DNA of 64,000 bases, from assembly GCF_000069185.1 (NCBI RefSeq), contig NC_010397.1:1116001-1180000 (forward strand), given 5' to 3'. The position numbers and the translations under genes were made by a program. The first letter of the stretch is position 1; the number at the start of each line of letters is the position of its first letter. The DNA comes from Mycobacteroides abscessus ATCC 19977. GTDB lineage: Bacteria; Actinomycetota; Actinomycetes; Mycobacteriales; Mycobacteriaceae. Positions 63,735-64,000 of the stretch are shown here, in pieces. The notes beneath the pieces were generated by a model, which was given only the letters and a program-made list of their open reading frames with translations, was not told the DNA's origin and did not search any database.

Positions 63735-64000
63735 CCAGCGGTCCTCTCGGGTTGGGCTTGGGGAGTATTGGCCTTGGGCGCGACGGCCACCGGGCGCAGG
63801 AACAGGCCGAGCACGAGCACCAGATAGATGATCCAGCCCGCCAGCTGTAGCACCGTCGGGGTCGGGGTCACGTTGAAGATTCCGCGCAGCAGTTCCCCGT
63901 ACCACGCGCTCCAGTCGAACCAGTCGGTGATGTCAAAGGCCTTCTGTGACAGGCCTGGCAGCCATCCGACTGTCTGTAGAGCGCCGATGCCATAGGAGAG
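63731..64000 (-). CDS. efeU: EfeU iron permease (FTR1 family), C-terminal part; 5' end beyond window
   Basis: The frame enters from the right edge; 89 residues are visible. They read G-A-L-Q-T-V-G-W-L-P-G-L-S-Q-K-A-F-D-I-T-D-W, then N-V-T-P-T-P-T-V-L-Q-L-A-G-W-I-I-Y-L-V-L-V-L-G-L-F-L, a final hydrophobic helix and a Pro/Ala/Gln tail. This parallels G-D-L-Q-T-A-G-W-L-P-G-H-S and T-V-L-Q-V-L-A-W-V-G-Y in the fusion protein, identifying an EfeU/FTR1 permease. Its stop overlaps efeO as ATGA. The R-E-x-x-E iron motifs lie outside the window. Confidence 0.88.
   Translation of the reverse strand, partial: LSYGIGALQTVGWLPGLSQKAFDITDWFDWSAWYGELLRGIFNVTPTPTVLQLAGWIIYLVLVLGLFLRPVAVAPKANTPQAQPERTAG

Overview
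The window is high-GC actinobacterial DNA whose backbone gene order matches the Mycobacterium tuberculosis Rv0999-Rv1021 interval: DUF5642-like lipoprotein, alkB, arcA, pmt, rsmI, pabB, metG, tatD, rpfB, rsmA, ispE, fatty acyl-AMP ligase, pth, rplY, lpqT, prs, glmU, tRNA-Gln, tetR, mfd, mazG. The protein-level similarity, two mmpL loci and the many extra genes between backbone blocks point to a rapidly growing mycobacterium. My best guess is the Mycobacteroides abscessus/chelonae group. Species was inferred from recalled gene order, not from a search.

Bases 1-6400 are an accessory region of mixed composition. It starts with the 3' part of a DUF262/DUF1524 (GmrSD-like) nuclease gene, coupled to a gene whose product carries a HEPN-like R-N-x3-H motif, a candidate defence pair. 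Next come a small helix-turn-helix protein, about 500 bases of debris, a hypothetical gene, and a decayed type VII secretion module (WXG100-like protein, lipoprotein, and the 3' part of a large exported protein). The exported-protein remnant is joined to a DUF2188 gene that has lost its start codon and carries a frameshift. A second helix-turn-helix gene closes the region.

Bases 6400-14400 hold metabolic and envelope genes: AraC regulator with TauE/SafE exporter, quinone oxidoreductase, F420/PPOX flavoenzyme, metallo-beta-lactamase-fold hydrolase, lipoproteins, a PF10118 hydrolase behind a perfect operator palindrome, and a pair of paralogous small secreted proteins near an IdeR-like box. From 14400 to 57900 the backbone runs with five insertions: (i) an oxidoreductase/ECF41 sigma factor/acetyltransferase run before pabB; (ii) permease, kinase, mmpS-mmpL, TetR, second mmpL and MarR-GNAT fusion between rsmA and ispE; (iii) fabH and an SDR gene around pth-rplY; (iv) about 640 bp between prs and lpqT flanked by a second copy of the prs 3' end; (v) six tandem small secreted proteins sharing a G-D/N-A-E-L-H-S-x-P motif plus a second diaminopimelate decarboxylase-like gene between the TetR gene and mfd.

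The right end (57994-64000) has two converging Efe-type iron uptake operons. One runs rightward and encodes an EfeU-EfeO fusion followed by EfeB. The other runs leftward with separate efeU (cut by the window edge), efeO and efeB. The two efeB stop codons are only a few bases apart. An imperfect IdeR-like box lies in front of the fusion gene.
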